NCBI RefSeq assembly: GCF_014193255.1
Contig: NZ_JACHZB010000003.1
Coordinates: forward strand, 372,001-436,000
Direction of reading: 5' to 3'
DNA: 64,000 nucleotides
DNA from: Rhizobium sp. BK196
GTDB taxonomy: Bacteria > Pseudomonadota > Alphaproteobacteria > Rhizobiales > Rhizobiaceae
Shown piece by piece: positions 39,064 to 48,080 of the stretch (position 1 is its first letter; each line of letters starts with the position of its first letter). Under the pieces are notes generated by a model. That model saw nothing but the letters and a program-made list of their open reading frames with translations. It made no database searches and was not told where the DNA came from. The position numbers and the translations under genes were made by a program.

Positions 39064-39923
39064 TATCGGAGGCCCCAGTCCTGCTCCGAATACCATTCGT
39101 CCTCATCTCTTGGCGTCTTCCAGCGCAGCCGAGTGACCTTTTCCATGCCGCCATGCCGGAATGCGGATTCCAGCGCCTTATAGGTCTCGAGCGTGCCTGA
39201 TGCGGCATGACCCCAGACGAAGAAGGTGGGGCTGAGATAGCGGGCGCGATAGTGGTTGAGCATGCGCTGGATCAGGAAGAAACCGCCGCGGGCGCTGCGT
39301 GGCCGCAGATTTTCGTTGCCGTCACGGGAGGGTGCGCAGAGTGGAAAGATCAGCCTGCCGCCAACGGCGAGATTGTCGATCCAGGCTTCGGCGGGCCTAT
39401 GGACCGCGAAATTGACATAGACCGCATCCGCCGGCGATTGCGGCCATTCCAGGCCATTACCACAGATCACCTCGACATTGCCGTAGGAAGCCAGGTTAAC
39501 GGTGGCGCGGGCGGCAAGCGCCCGGTCATATTCGATCGCCACGACATGACCGGCGCTTCCGACTAGATGCGACAGCATGGCGGTGTAATAACCGCCGCCG
39601 GCACCGATATGGCAGGCCGTTTCTCCCGGCTGCGGCGCAAGCCAGTGGAGGCCGAGCGCATGCAGCGAAGGGCTGCCATTGTTGACCTGCCGTTCCTCCT
39701 GCAGCGCAATAAGGACATCCTGATAGAGGATGACGGGGTCGGTGGATGGCATGTCCTGATAGCCGGACCCGTTTGGCATACGCCACGGCGGCGGGCCCAG
39801 GAAATCCTCCCGCGGCACCGTCGCAAAGGCCTGCCGCAGCCGCTCGTCATCAGCGACACCCATCTTTGCCAGCATCTGGGCGGCATAGGCTTGCCGGCAG
39901 ACCGCCAGTTCGGTTTCGTCCAT
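39063..39923 (-). CDS. Protein-L-isoaspartate methyltransferase-like protein
   Basis: 286 aa from ATG 39923, preceded by AGAGG at good spacing; the frame opens at 39965. 'VPREDFLGPPPWRM' (about 36-49) and a SAM site HIGAGGGYYTAMLSHL (about 100) match the PCMT superfamily, where the usual site is GTGSGY. The protein is about 70 residues longer than PcmA and its C-terminal half is unusual. Repair of isoaspartate is possible, but another methylation target cannot be excluded. Confidence 0.78.
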   Translation of the reverse strand: MDETELAVCRQAYAAQMLAKMGVADDERLRQAFATVPREDFLGPPPWRMPNGSGYQDMPSTDPVILYQDVLIALQEERQVNNGSPSLHALGLHWLAPQPGETACHIGAGGGYYTAMLSHLVGSAGHVVAIEYDRALAARATVNLASYGNVEVICGNGLEWPQSPADAVYVNFAVHRPAEAWIDNLAVGGRLIFPLCAPSRDGNENLRPRSARGGFFLIQRMLNHYRARYLSPTFFVWGHAASGTLETYKALESAFRHGGMEKVTRLRWKTPRDEDEWYSEQDWGLR

Positions 39924-40037
39924 GCTTGCCTCTCTTCGCGGCAGTGCAGGTGCGGTTCCATTCAATGAAATGAATTGGCCTATTCACGCCGCTTAAGCTA
40001 ATGCGGATCAGAAACAGAACAAAGATGGAAACACCCG

Positions 40038-40952
40038 ATGTCTGCCGATGCAAGCGCCTCCTTTATCAAGAACGAAGACAGTCCGCGCGGCTTTGCCTTC
40101 GCGCTGACGGCCTATCTTCTGTGGGGCTTTCTGCCGATCTACATGAAGGCGGTCGCGCATATTTCGCCTGCCGAAGTCATCGCCCATCGCATTTTATGGT
40201 CGCTGCCGCTTGCCGGCATCGTGCTTCTGGTGCTCGGACGCACGCAGGATATCAAGGTCGCGCTGCGCTCTCCGCGCATGCTCGCCATGGCAATGATGAC
40301 CGCGGCACTGATCACCGTGAACTGGGGCACCTATGTCTGGGCGATCGGTGCCGGCCATTCGCTCGATGCGGCCATGGGCTATTTCATCAATCCGCTCTTC
40401 AGCATCTTCCTCGGCGCCGTGCTCCTGAAAGAAAAACTGCAGCCGTTGCAGATTGCGGCGATCTGCCTTGCCGGCCTTGCGGTCGTCGTCCTCGCCTTCG
40501 ACAGCGGCGGCATTCCATGGGTGGCGCTGACGCTGGCGTTCAGCTGGGGCTTCTATGCCCTGTTTCGCAAGACGCTGCCGCTCGGGCCGAACCAGGGCTT
40601 CTTCCTGGAAGTGCTGATCCTCAGCCTGCCCGCCCTGCTCTACATCCTCTACCTGGAATTCGTCAGCGGCGAAGGACATTTCTACCGCACGGGCTTTAGC
40701 GATACCGCTCTGCTGCTTGGCTGCGGACTGATTACCGCCGTACCGCTGATGATCTACGCTAACGGCGCCAAGCTGCTCCGGCTCTCGACCATCGGCATCA
40801 TGCAGTACATCGCGCCGACGATGATCTTCCTCATCGCCGTTTTCGTGTTTCACGAAGAGATGGGTACGGCACGTATGATCGCATTCCCGCTCATCTGGGC
40901 AGGCCTGTTCTTCTACAGCTGGTCGATGTTGAGGACGACGCGCGGACGTTAG
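40038..40952 (+). CDS. rarD: EamA/RarD family transporter
   Basis: 304 aa, ten predicted membrane segments in two EamA repeats. 'AYLLWGFLPIYMKAVAHISP' (about 20-39) and 'EVIAHRILWSLPLA' are characteristic of RarD. RarD was linked to chloramphenicol resistance in Pseudomonas; its natural substrate is unproven. The ATG at 40038 lies within a fair ribosome-site context, and the PCMT-like gene is divergent. Confidence 0.93.
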   Translation: MSADASASFIKNEDSPRGFAFALTAYLLWGFLPIYMKAVAHISPAEVIAHRILWSLPLAGIVLLVLGRTQDIKVALRSPRMLAMAMMTAALITVNWGTYVWAIGAGHSLDAAMGYFINPLFSIFLGAVLLKEKLQPLQIAAICLAGLAVVVLAFDSGGIPWVALTLAFSWGFYALFRKTLPLGPNQGFFLEVLILSLPALLYILYLEFVSGEGHFYRTGFSDTALLLGCGLITAVPLMIYANGAKLLRLSTIGIMQYIAPTMIFLIAVFVFHEEMGTARMIAFPLIWAGLFFYSWSMLRTTRGR

Positions 40953-40959
40953 AGCCGGC

Positions 40960-41014
40960 GTGTTTCCTACGCAATTCCGGACGCAAACCGCCGCACGCTT
41001 TGCTGGAATCGCAT
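40960..41014. repeat. Dispersed intergenic repeat, copy C (partial)
   Basis: It corresponds to the second half of copy A: 'CTACGCAATTCCGGACGC' and 'GCTTTGCTGGAATCGC' align base for base with small changes. The hairpin half is missing. It fills the convergent gap between rarD and the LOG gene. Confidence 0.8.
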
Positions 41015-41019
41015 GAAGC

Positions 41020-41643
41020 CTACATCTTCGAAATGACCTCATCCTCGCCGTCACGGTCGGCGGCAAGCTCTGCCGCCTGCGCCATGATGGCCGGGATGAC
41101 GCCGGAGATCTCGTCGATGACGAGCGGCTGGACGCGATGGGCGGTATGCACGAAACCCTCGCCCGTCATGTGGCGCAAGAGCTCCATCATCGGATCCCAG
41201 AAGCCGTTGATGTTGGCAAAGACCATCGGCTTTTCGTGACGGCCAAGCTGCGCCCAGGTCATGATCTCGACGATCTCTTCTAGCGTGCCGATACCGCCCG
41301 GCAGGGCCACAAAGGCGTCCGAACGCTCGAACATCGTGTGTTTGCGCGCATGCATGTCAGGAGTTACAATAAGCTCGTTGAGCTGGCCGAGCGAATGGCG
41401 AGTCGCTTCCATGTCGATCAGGAACTCGGGAATGATGCCCGTCACCTGGCCGCCGTTGGATAAGGTCCCGCTGGCCACAGCGCCCATGATGCCCTTTGTG
41501 CCGCCGCCATAAATCAGGCGAAGGCCATATTCCGCAATCTCTTTTCCGAGCGCGCGGCCGGCAGCCATATGGGAAGGATCGCGTCCCGGCCGAGAGCCGC
41601 AGTAAACGCAAATGGATCGAATCGGTACAGATTGTTCGGTCAT
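41020..41643 (-). CDS. LOG-family (TIGR00730) nucleotide phosphoribohydrolase
   Basis: 207 aa from ATG 41643 (MTEQSVPIRSICVYCGSR). 'YCGSRPG' (about 15), 'GGGTKGIMGAVA' (about 48) and the catalytic PGGIGTLEEIVEI (about 110) define the LOG/YvdD family. These cleave cytokinin riboside 5'-monophosphates, or AMP-like nucleotides, to free base and ribose phosphate. In plant-associated bacteria cytokinin release is a real possibility, but the family also serves general nucleotide turnover. Confidence 0.92.
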   Translation of the reverse strand: MTEQSVPIRSICVYCGSRPGRDPSHMAAGRALGKEIAEYGLRLIYGGGTKGIMGAVASGTLSNGGQVTGIIPEFLIDMEATRHSLGQLNELIVTPDMHARKHTMFERSDAFVALPGGIGTLEEIVEIMTWAQLGRHEKPMVFANINGFWDPMMELLRHMTGEGFVHTAHRVQPLVIDEISGVIPAIMAQAAELAADRDGEDEVISKM

Positions 41644-41799
41644 AAGGGAAAAACAACTATTCCATTTCAATGCAGTCAAGAAAATTGACTGAAAAGCGAC
41701 GTCCGGAGCTTGAGTATTTGCTTTGAATGCTTGTGCAAAGCAACGGGAATCGCTAGCAATTTCTGAATACTACGGCAATTTGCCGCCTTTGGAGACGCA

Positions 41800-43854
41800 A
41801 TGATGAAAAACCGTGCCGGCTTGCTGGCCCTAGCAGTGCTCGTAATCGCAATCATACTGATGGTGTTTTTCGTCATGCCCCGGCTCGGTTCTGATGTGGC
41901 GAAGGTCGGTGACGCCATCAACCAGGCTGGCACCGAGGTCAACAATACGGTTAACGAAACATCCAAGACTTCCCGTTCCGCTGTCGCGGATGCCGCAGAA
42001 GCCGCCCAGAAGATCGGAAGCCTCACTGCCGATGCCGTCCGGTCCCTCTCCGGCCTGAAGGCGCTGTTTGCCGACGGCAAGGTGCCCGCCGCCGATGCGC
42101 TTGCGGGCGCAAAGACCGCAGCCGTGAACACGTTGACCGCGATCGTCGATTTCGCTGCCCCTGAAGGTCTCGACACGACCACTGCCGGCCTCGTCTCCAA
42201 GGCCAAGGATGGTGCCGGCAAGGCCCGCGACATCATCCAGAATCTTCCTGAAAATACCGCCGATGCTTTGGCCGCCCTCGCACGCGCCGAAGCCGCGCTG
42301 ACTGGTGCGTCGGAGCCAGCCGGCCAGCCGGCCGCAGCCAATGGCCAGACTGCTGCCGATACCGCGTCCAACAGCGGTCCAAAGATCCCGGCATTCGACG
42401 TGCTTCGCGTCGAGCCAGACGGTTCGACCGTCATCGCCGGTTCGGCCGAGCCGAATGGCAAGCTGGAAGTGCTCGACGGCGACAAAGTGGTCGTGACGAC
42501 CGATGTCGACGGCACCGGCGATTTTGCAGCCGTTCTCGACAACCCGCTTCCGGCCGGCGATCACCAGCTCGTGCTGAAGGTAACCGGGAAGGATGGCAAG
42601 ACCACGCTGTCTGAAGAAGTTGCGACCGTTTCCGTGCCGAAGGACGGGAGCGGCAGCGAGTTGCTCGCCATGGTTTCCAAGCCCGGCACGGCCAGCCGCA
42701 TCATTACCGCGCCGAAGGCCGAGGTCGCCGACGCCCAGACGCCAACTGCCAATGACGCGGCCGTGGCAGCCGCCGGCAACCAGACGACCGACAACACGCA
42801 GCCTGCCCCAAATGGCGCTCCGAATGACCAGGTCGCGATGCAGACGCCGAACACGCCCGCAACATCGAACAATGCGATCGTTCCCGGCACCCAGCAGGGC
42901 AACGCGGCTGCCGCCGATGTGATGATCAATGCAGTCGAGATCGAGGGCAACAAGATCTTCGTGGCCGGCACGGCTCGTGGCAATGCCAAGGTCGTCGGCT
43001 ACGCCGACGATGCGCTGATCGGCCAGGATACGGCGGAGCCGGACGGTCACTTCGTTATCAGCGGCGCAATGAATCTCTCGGTCGGCGATCACAAGATCCG
43101 TGTCGATGTCGTCGATGGCTCGGGCAAGGTCCTCATTCGCGCGACCGTCAATTTCAACCGTCCGGAAGGCAATCAGGTGACGGTTGCCGCGCAGTCGGGC
43201 AATAATGCCAATCAGGCGATGGTGCCGCTCGACGAGGGCCAGCTCGGCAAGCTCGAGGGCGATGCGACGAAAGCCTTCAGCCTGCTGAAGGGCCTGTTCG
43301 CGGACGGCAAGCTACCGGGTGCGGAGCAGCTCGCAGCAGCCCGCTCGGCCACCGAGTTCGCGCTGCGCGCGCTCGTCGACTTCCGTCCGGGCATCGAAGC
43401 GACCGACGCCTTCAAGCAGGCATCGGCTTCGGCCTCTCAGGTTGCGGCGAACGCGCTGACGATGCTGCAGAGCCTGCCGAAGGATGCCAAGTCGGTCGGC
43501 GCGGCGCTCGACAAGCTCGGCGCGATCATTGCCGAACTGACGGTTCCCGGCGCCAATGTCGCGCCGATGCCGTCAAACGAGGCATCGGCGGCCGGCCAGC
43601 CGAAGACGATCGAGCAGGCGCCGCTGACGGCAAACAACAACGCTGTCATCATTCGCCGTGGCGATACGCTCTGGCAGATCTCCCGGCGTACCTATGGCCT
43701 TGGTGTGCGCTATACGACGATCTACATCGCCAACGAGGACAAGATCCTCAATCCGGACCGCATCCGTCCGGGTCAGGTCTTCGGCCTGCCGAAGGATGCG
43801 CTTCCGAATGCGGAGGAGCTGCACCGCAAGCGGCTCTCGGGCGGACACCTCTGA
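41800..43854 (+). CDS. Large LysM envelope protein with duplicated helical and Ig-like modules
   Basis: 684 aa (ATG 41800, or 41803). One N-terminal membrane anchor (residues about 5-27) leads to a helical Ala-rich module (about 78-170), an Ig-like beta unit (about 195-290), an Asn/Thr/Pro/Gln linker, a second Ig-like unit (about 372-450), a second helical module (about 490-595) and a C-terminal LysM (about 620-670, 'IIRRGDTLWQISRRTYG'). The two helical modules share 'LFADGK(V/L)P' and resemble each other throughout. LysM binds peptidoglycan, so an envelope role is likely. A terminator follows. Confidence 0.88.
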   Translation: MMKNRAGLLALAVLVIAIILMVFFVMPRLGSDVAKVGDAINQAGTEVNNTVNETSKTSRSAVADAAEAAQKIGSLTADAVRSLSGLKALFADGKVPAADALAGAKTAAVNTLTAIVDFAAPEGLDTTTAGLVSKAKDGAGKARDIIQNLPENTADALAALARAEAALTGASEPAGQPAAANGQTAADTASNSGPKIPAFDVLRVEPDGSTVIAGSAEPNGKLEVLDGDKVVVTTDVDGTGDFAAVLDNPLPAGDHQLVLKVTGKDGKTTLSEEVATVSVPKDGSGSELLAMVSKPGTASRIITAPKAEVADAQTPTANDAAVAAAGNQTTDNTQPAPNGAPNDQVAMQTPNTPATSNNAIVPGTQQGNAAAADVMINAVEIEGNKIFVAGTARGNAKVVGYADDALIGQDTAEPDGHFVISGAMNLSVGDHKIRVDVVDGSGKVLIRATVNFNRPEGNQVTVAAQSGNNANQAMVPLDEGQLGKLEGDATKAFSLLKGLFADGKLPGAEQLAAARSATEFALRALVDFRPGIEATDAFKQASASASQVAANALTMLQSLPKDAKSVGAALDKLGAIIAELTVPGANVAPMPSNEASAAGQPKTIEQAPLTANNNAVIIRRGDTLWQISRRTYGLGVRYTTIYIANEDKILNPDRIRPGQVFGLPKDALPNAEELHRKRLSGGHL

Positions 43855-43856
43855 TT

Positions 43857-43890
43857 CAAAAAAACGGCGGCCCATCGGCCGCCGTTTTCG
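43857..43890 (+). terminator. Intrinsic terminator after the LysM gene
   Basis: AAAACGGCGGCC (43861-43872) pairs perfectly with GGCCGCCGTTTT (43877-43888) around CATC. The A-run and T-run make it work in either direction. Confidence 0.93.
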
Positions 43891-44016
43891 TTAGGACCGC
43901 GCGCAATACCTCGCCGATAAAATCCCTATCAATGTTGTAATCCGCCAGCCGGTGGCATATCTCGCGGGGGCGGCGACAGGCCGCGGCGACAGCGGCCCGC
44001 CGGGCTGGAGACAAGC

Positions 44017-45894
44017 ATGGCAAACGGCAAGACAGTTTCAGACTCCAACCTATTGGGAACGCTCTACAATCTTTGGCCCTATATGTGGCCGAAGGACAGG
44101 CCGGATCTGAGGATGCGGGTCGTCTGGGCCTCGGTCTACCTGCTCATCTCGAAATTCGTGCTGCTGCTGGTGCCCTATTTCTTCAAGTGGTCGACCGATG
44201 CGCTGAACGGCAGGATGGACCTGCAGGGCACGCTGCCGCCTCTGCTGATTGGTGCCACCGCTCTCGTCATCGCGTATAACCTAACCCGTCTCATCCAACT
44301 CGGCCTCAACCAGCTCAGGGACTCGCTCTTTGCCAGCGTCGGTCAATATGCGGTGCGTCAGCTTGCCTACCGCACCTTCGTGCACATGCACGAGCTTTCC
44401 CTGCGCTTCCATCTGGAGCGCAAGACGGGCGGACTTTCGCGCATCATCGAGCGCGGCACCAAGGGTATCGAAACGATCGTGCGTTTCACGATCCTGAACT
44501 CGATCCCGACAGTCATCGAATTCCTGCTGACGGCGGCGATCTTCTGGTGGGGCTATGGCTTCTCCTATCTCGCCGTCACCGCCTTCACCGTCTGGGCCTA
44601 TATCTGGTTCACCATCCGCGCTTCCGACTGGCGCATTTCCATCCGCCGGGCGATGAACGACAGCGATACGGATGCCAATACCAAGGCAATAGACTCGCTC
44701 CTCAACTTCGAGACCGTGAAATATTTCGGGAATGAGGAGATGGAGGCCAAGCGCTTCGATAAGTCGATGGAGCGCTATGAAAAGGCGGCGACAGATGTGT
44801 GGACCTCCCTCGGCTGGCTGAACTTCGGCCAGGGCGTGATCTTCGGCATCGGCACGACGATCATGCTCGTCCTCTCGGCCTGGTCGGTCCAGCGCGGCGA
44901 GCACACGGTCGGCGATTTCGTCTTTGTCAATTCCATGCTGCTGCAGCTTTCCGTGCCGCTGAACTTCATCGGCTTCGTCTACCGTGAAATCCGCCAGGGC
45001 TTGATCGATATCGAGCAGATGTTCGATCTTCTGGAAGTGAAGGCCGAGGTTCTGGACGCGCCCGGCGCGACGGCGCTCGCCATCGGCCAGGGCGCCATCT
45101 CCTTCAAGGACGTGCATTTCGCCTATGATCCGGCCCGGCCGATCCTGAAAGGCATTTCTTTCGAGGTGCCCGCGGGCAAGACGGTTGCCGTCGTCGGTCC
45201 GTCGGGAGCCGGTAAATCGACGCTGTCGCGCCTGCTCTATCGCTTCTACGATATCCAGAGCGGTTCCATCACCGTCGACGGGCAGGACATCCGCACGGTC
45301 ACCCAGAAGAGCCTGCGTTCGGTGATCGGCATGGTGCCGCAGGATACGGTGCTGTTCAACGACACCGTCGCCTATAACATCCGCTACGGCCGGCCCTCGG
45401 CCAGCGAAGCCGAGGTGAAGCAGGCGGCTGAAATCGCCCAGATCGGGCATTTCATCGAAATGCTGCCGGAGGGGTTCGAAACCAAGGTCGGCGAACGCGG
45501 ACTGAAGCTTTCCGGTGGCGAGAAGCAGCGCGTGGCAATCGCCCGCACCATCCTGAAAGCCCCGCCGATCCTGATCCTCGATGAGGCGACCTCGGCGCTC
45601 GATACGACGACGGAGCGGGAAATCCAGACCGCACTCGATGTCGTTTCCAAGAACCGCACGACGCTGGTCATCGCCCACCGCCTGTCCACCGTCATCGGCG
45701 CGGACGAGATCATCGTGTTGAAGAGCGGCGAGATCGCCGAACGCGGCACGCATGCCGTCCTTCTGGAACAGAACGGGCTCTACGCGTCGATGTGGAACCG
45801 TCAGCGCGAGGCTACGCAGGCCGAAGAACATCTCAAGCAGGTCCGCGAGAGTGACGAACTCGGCATCGTCAACCGGCTGGCGCCGGCAAGCTAG
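44017..45894 (+). CDS. Atm1-type ABC exporter (fused permease and ATPase)
   Basis: 625 aa. An ABC-type transmembrane domain (residues about 30-340) is joined to an ATPase with Walker [10 protein letters not shown] (about 394), signature LSGGEKQRVAIARTIL (about 500), Walker B ILILDEATSALD and AHRLSTV. 'RIIERGTKGIETIVRF' and 'LLNFETVKYFGNE' match the Atm1/HMT1 subfamily, which exports glutathione-type compounds linked to iron-sulfur and metal handling in alphaproteobacteria. A terminator follows directly. Confidence 0.92.
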   Translation: MANGKTVSDSNLLGTLYNLWPYMWPKDRPDLRMRVVWASVYLLISKFVLLLVPYFFKWSTDALNGRMDLQGTLPPLLIGATALVIAYNLTRLIQLGLNQLRDSLFASVGQYAVRQLAYRTFVHMHELSLRFHLERKTGGLSRIIERGTKGIETIVRFTILNSIPTVIEFLLTAAIFWWGYGFSYLAVTAFTVWAYIWFTIRASDWRISIRRAMNDSDTDANTKAIDSLLNFETVKYFGNEEMEAKRFDKSMERYEKAATDVWTSLGWLNFGQGVIFGIGTTIMLVLSAWSVQRGEHTVGDFVFVNSMLLQLSVPLNFIGFVYREIRQGLIDIEQMFDLLEVKAEVLDAPGATALAIGQGAISFKDVHFAYDPARPILKGISFEVPAGKTVAVVGPSGAGKSTLSRLLYRFYDIQSGSITVDGQDIRTVTQKSLRSVIGMVPQDTVLFNDTVAYNIRYGRPSASEAEVKQAAEIAQIGHFIEMLPEGFETKVGERGLKLSGGEKQRVAIARTILKAPPILILDEATSALDTTTEREIQTALDVVSKNRTTLVIAHRLSTVIGADEIIVLKSGEIAERGTHAVLLEQNGLYASMWNRQREATQAEEHLKQVRESDELGIVNRLAPAS

Positions 45895-45898
45895 TGCT

Positions 45899-45927
45899 GC
45901 AGACAGGCGGAACTGTCTGTTTTATTG
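45899..45927 (+). terminator. Terminator after the Atm1-type gene
   Basis: CAGACAG (45900-45906), loop GCGGAA, CTGTCTG (45913-45919), followed by TTTTATTG. A modest 7-bp stem with a good T-run. Confidence 0.75.
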
Positions 45928-45979
45928 TTTAGAACCGATGCAACGAAAGCGGCCTGAGATCCGCGCCATTGCTCATCAG

Positions 45980-46015
45980 GTCGTTTTTCTGTAACCAGCG
46001 GATACGAAAAACGAC
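45980..46015 (+). promoter_or_regulatory. Perfect 10-bp inverted repeat just before the psd ribosome site
   Basis: GTCGTTTTTC (45980-45989) and GAAAAACGAC (46006-46015) pair across a 16-base loop. The AGGAG ribosome site follows immediately at 46016-46020, eleven bases before the psd ATG. It is either a leader hairpin that can affect translation or an operator. Confidence 0.55.
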
Positions 46016-46030
46016 AGGAGACCGGCATTC

Positions 46031-46729
46031 ATGAGCTTGTTCGATACGGTTCGCAACACGATCGTACCGGTGCACAAGGAGGGGTACCCCTTCGTCGCCG
46101 CCTTCTTCGTCGCGTCGCTCGTATTGGGCTGGCTCTTCAAGCCACTCTTCTGGGTCGGGCTTATCCTCACTCTCTGGTGCGCCTATTTCTTCCGTGATCC
46201 GGAGCGGGTGACGCCGCAGGACGATGATCTCGTCATTTCGCCTGCCGATGGCAAGGTTTCTTCGATACAGGTAGTCACGCCCCCTGCCGAGCTCAACCTC
46301 GGCAACGAGCCTATGCTGCGCATCTCCGTCTTCATGAACGTCTTCAACTGCCATGTGAACCGCGCGCCGATGCGGGGCCGCATCGTCAGCATCAATTACC
46401 GCCCCGGCACCTTCGTGAATGCCGAACTCGACAAGGCGAGCGAAGAGAACGAGCGCAACGGTCTTGTGATCGAGACCAGCCACGGCCAGATCGGCGTGGT
46501 GCAGATCGCCGGCCTCGTCGCACGGCGCATCCTCTGCTTCTCGCACGTCAATGAACCCGTCGATGCCGGCGAACGTTTCGGTCTTATCCGCTTCGGCTCG
46601 CGCCTCGATGTCTTCCTGCCGGCTAGTGCCGCACCACGCGTCTCGCTCGGCCAGACAGCGGTTGCCGGCGAGACGGTTATCGCCGAATTCGCCTCGGCAA
46701 AAGGCCCGGTCATCAGCCGTCGCAGCTAA
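46031..46729 (+). CDS. psd: Phosphatidylserine decarboxylase proenzyme (short form)
   Basis: 232 aa, the short proteobacterial/archaeal type. '[17 protein letters not shown]' near the start is a membrane anchor. The self-cleavage site is '[12 protein letters not shown]' (about residue 191), where Gly-Ser cleavage makes the pyruvoyl group. It converts phosphatidylserine to phosphatidylethanolamine. It precedes pssA by 18 bases, so the two consecutive steps are cotranscribed. Confidence 0.96.
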   Translation: MSLFDTVRNTIVPVHKEGYPFVAAFFVASLVLGWLFKPLFWVGLILTLWCAYFFRDPERVTPQDDDLVISPADGKVSSIQVVTPPAELNLGNEPMLRISVFMNVFNCHVNRAPMRGRIVSINYRPGTFVNAELDKASEENERNGLVIETSHGQIGVVQIAGLVARRILCFSHVNEPVDAGERFGLIRFGSRLDVFLPASAAPRVSLGQTAVAGETVIAEFASAKGPVISRRS

Positions 46730-46747
46730 CTTTCAGGAGAGCGCGAT

Positions 46748-47593
46748 ATGGAACCACCCTTTCCGCCCTTCGAACCGAACGGCCCGAAGGACGATTCCGC
46801 CCGCGGGCCGCGCCTGCGCGAGATTCCGATCCGGCTCGTCGTTCCGAACCTCATCACCATCCTTGCCATCTGCGCCGGCCTGACCGGCATCCGGCTTGCT
46901 TTCGAAGGCCGGTATGAGCTGGCTGTCGCCATGGTGCTCGTCGCCGCTTTCCTCGACGGCATCGACGGGCGTGTGGCGCGACTGATGAAGGCCACGTCGA
47001 AATTCGGCGCGCAGATGGATTCGCTCGCCGACATCGTCAATTTTGGCGTCGCCCCCGCCCTCGTGGTCTATGTCTACGCGCTCGACGAGGCGCGTTCGCT
47101 GGGCTGGATCGCCGCGCTCATCTACACGATCGCTGCCGGCCTCAGATTGGCGCGCTTCAACGTGATGTCGGAGCGCGAGAACCGGGCGCCCTGGCAATCG
47201 GAATATTTCGTCGGCGTGCCGGCCCCGGCCGGCGCGATGCTCGTGCTTCTACCTGTCTATCTCGGCTTTCTCGGCCTCACCACCGACCGGATCTTCGCCT
47301 TTCTCTCCTCGGGCTACACGGTCCTCATCGCCTTCCTGCTCATCAGCCGCCTGCCTGTTTGGTCCGGTAAATCCGAAAGCCGGATGCGGCGCGATCTCGT
47401 GCTACCGGCGATGCTCGGCGTCGTGCTCTATGTCGCGATGCTGATGAGCTTTACCTGGGAAGTGATGGTCTTCACCGTCTGCGCCTACCTCGTTTCGCTG
47501 CCCTTCGGCGCGCGAAAGTGGAAGCGCAAATATGGCACGCTGACCATCGAGGAACCCGGTATCGGCGAGGACGACATCGGTCGTCACATCTGA
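46748..47593 (+). CDS. pssA: CDP-diacylglycerol-serine O-phosphatidyltransferase
   Basis: 281 aa with about seven to eight membrane segments. The CDP-alcohol phosphotransferase motif D-G-x2-A-R-x8-G-x3-D-x3-D is present as DGIDGRVARL...GAQMDSLADIV (about residues 74-98). It makes phosphatidylserine from CDP-diacylglycerol and serine for the Psd step encoded just upstream. Confidence 0.96.
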   Translation: MEPPFPPFEPNGPKDDSARGPRLREIPIRLVVPNLITILAICAGLTGIRLAFEGRYELAVAMVLVAAFLDGIDGRVARLMKATSKFGAQMDSLADIVNFGVAPALVVYVYALDEARSLGWIAALIYTIAAGLRLARFNVMSERENRAPWQSEYFVGVPAPAGAMLVLLPVYLGFLGLTTDRIFAFLSSGYTVLIAFLLISRLPVWSGKSESRMRRDLVLPAMLGVVLYVAMLMSFTWEVMVFTVCAYLVSLPFGARKWKRKYGTLTIEEPGIGEDDIGRHI

Positions 47594-47605
47594 GCATCCA
47601 CTTTA

Positions 47606-47620
47606 TTAAGTAAGTATTAA
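47606..47620. promoter_or_regulatory. CtrA-type site, upstream of the 45-aa ORF
   Basis: TTAA-GTAAGTA-TTAA followed by C is a perfect TTAA-N7-TTAA. CtrA is the alphaproteobacterial cell-cycle response regulator that binds this motif. It lies 139 bases upstream of the GTG at 47760. Binding is predicted only. Confidence 0.55.
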
Positions 47621-47689
47621 CGAACGCAGGCTTCGGTTAAGCCTCGCGAATTATGGTTCGTGTTTACATTTCCTGATCGGCAATGCCTC

Positions 47690-47716
47690 TCTTTTGTCGC
47701 TATTAAAGACAAAAGA
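47690..47716. promoter_or_regulatory. Perfect inverted repeat upstream of the 45-aa ORF
   Basis: TCTTTTGTC (47690-47698) and GACAAAAGA (47708-47716) are separated by nine bases. No T-run follows. It could be an operator or leader hairpin for the small gene 43 bases downstream. Confidence 0.5.
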
Positions 47717-47759
47717 ACAGGACAGATAAAATTCTAGGAAAACACGTAAGGAGAGTATC

Positions 47760-47897
47760 GTGACCTCGAAGAAGACAACGGAACAGCAGCAGACAGCCAA
47801 GCCGGATCTCGCGACCAACTACCGCCCGCTCGGACTCAAAGCGGTCGCTGCGGCCTCGATGATGGCAAAGCCGGCACCGGTCAAGAAGTCAGCCTAA
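47760..47897 (+). CDS. Small hypothetical protein (45 aa)
   Basis: It starts with GTG at 47760, five bases after AAGGAGAG, and ends with TAA at 47895-47897. The product begins MTSKKTTEQQQTAKPDLA and ends APVKKSA. It is rich in Ala, Lys, Gln and Pro, basic at both ends, and has a short Ala-rich stretch (KAVAAASMMAK) that may form a helix. No family is recognised. A CtrA-type site and an inverted repeat lie upstream. The strong ribosome site is the main reason to call it. Confidence 0.65.
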   Translation: MTSKKTTEQQQTAKPDLATNYRPLGLKAVAAASMMAKPAPVKKSA

Positions 47898-48080
47898 GCG
47901 GGCGCGAAAAACCCGACGAGGAGGCTGATCGCCTGCAAGCTCCTGACGATGCCGATCATGACATCGGACCTTGCCATGCGGCGTATCTCGCGAAAGGGCT
48001 GCAAGCGACACATCTGTTAGCCAAAACTGGGGCCAGCAGACATCACCCGATTCCATTTAGCGTGACAGTGGAGCTGGGTT

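Noticed and set aside
44281..45831. A 516-codon minus-strand open frame
   Set aside because: Antisense shadow of the Atm1-type ABC gene; no recognisable domain.
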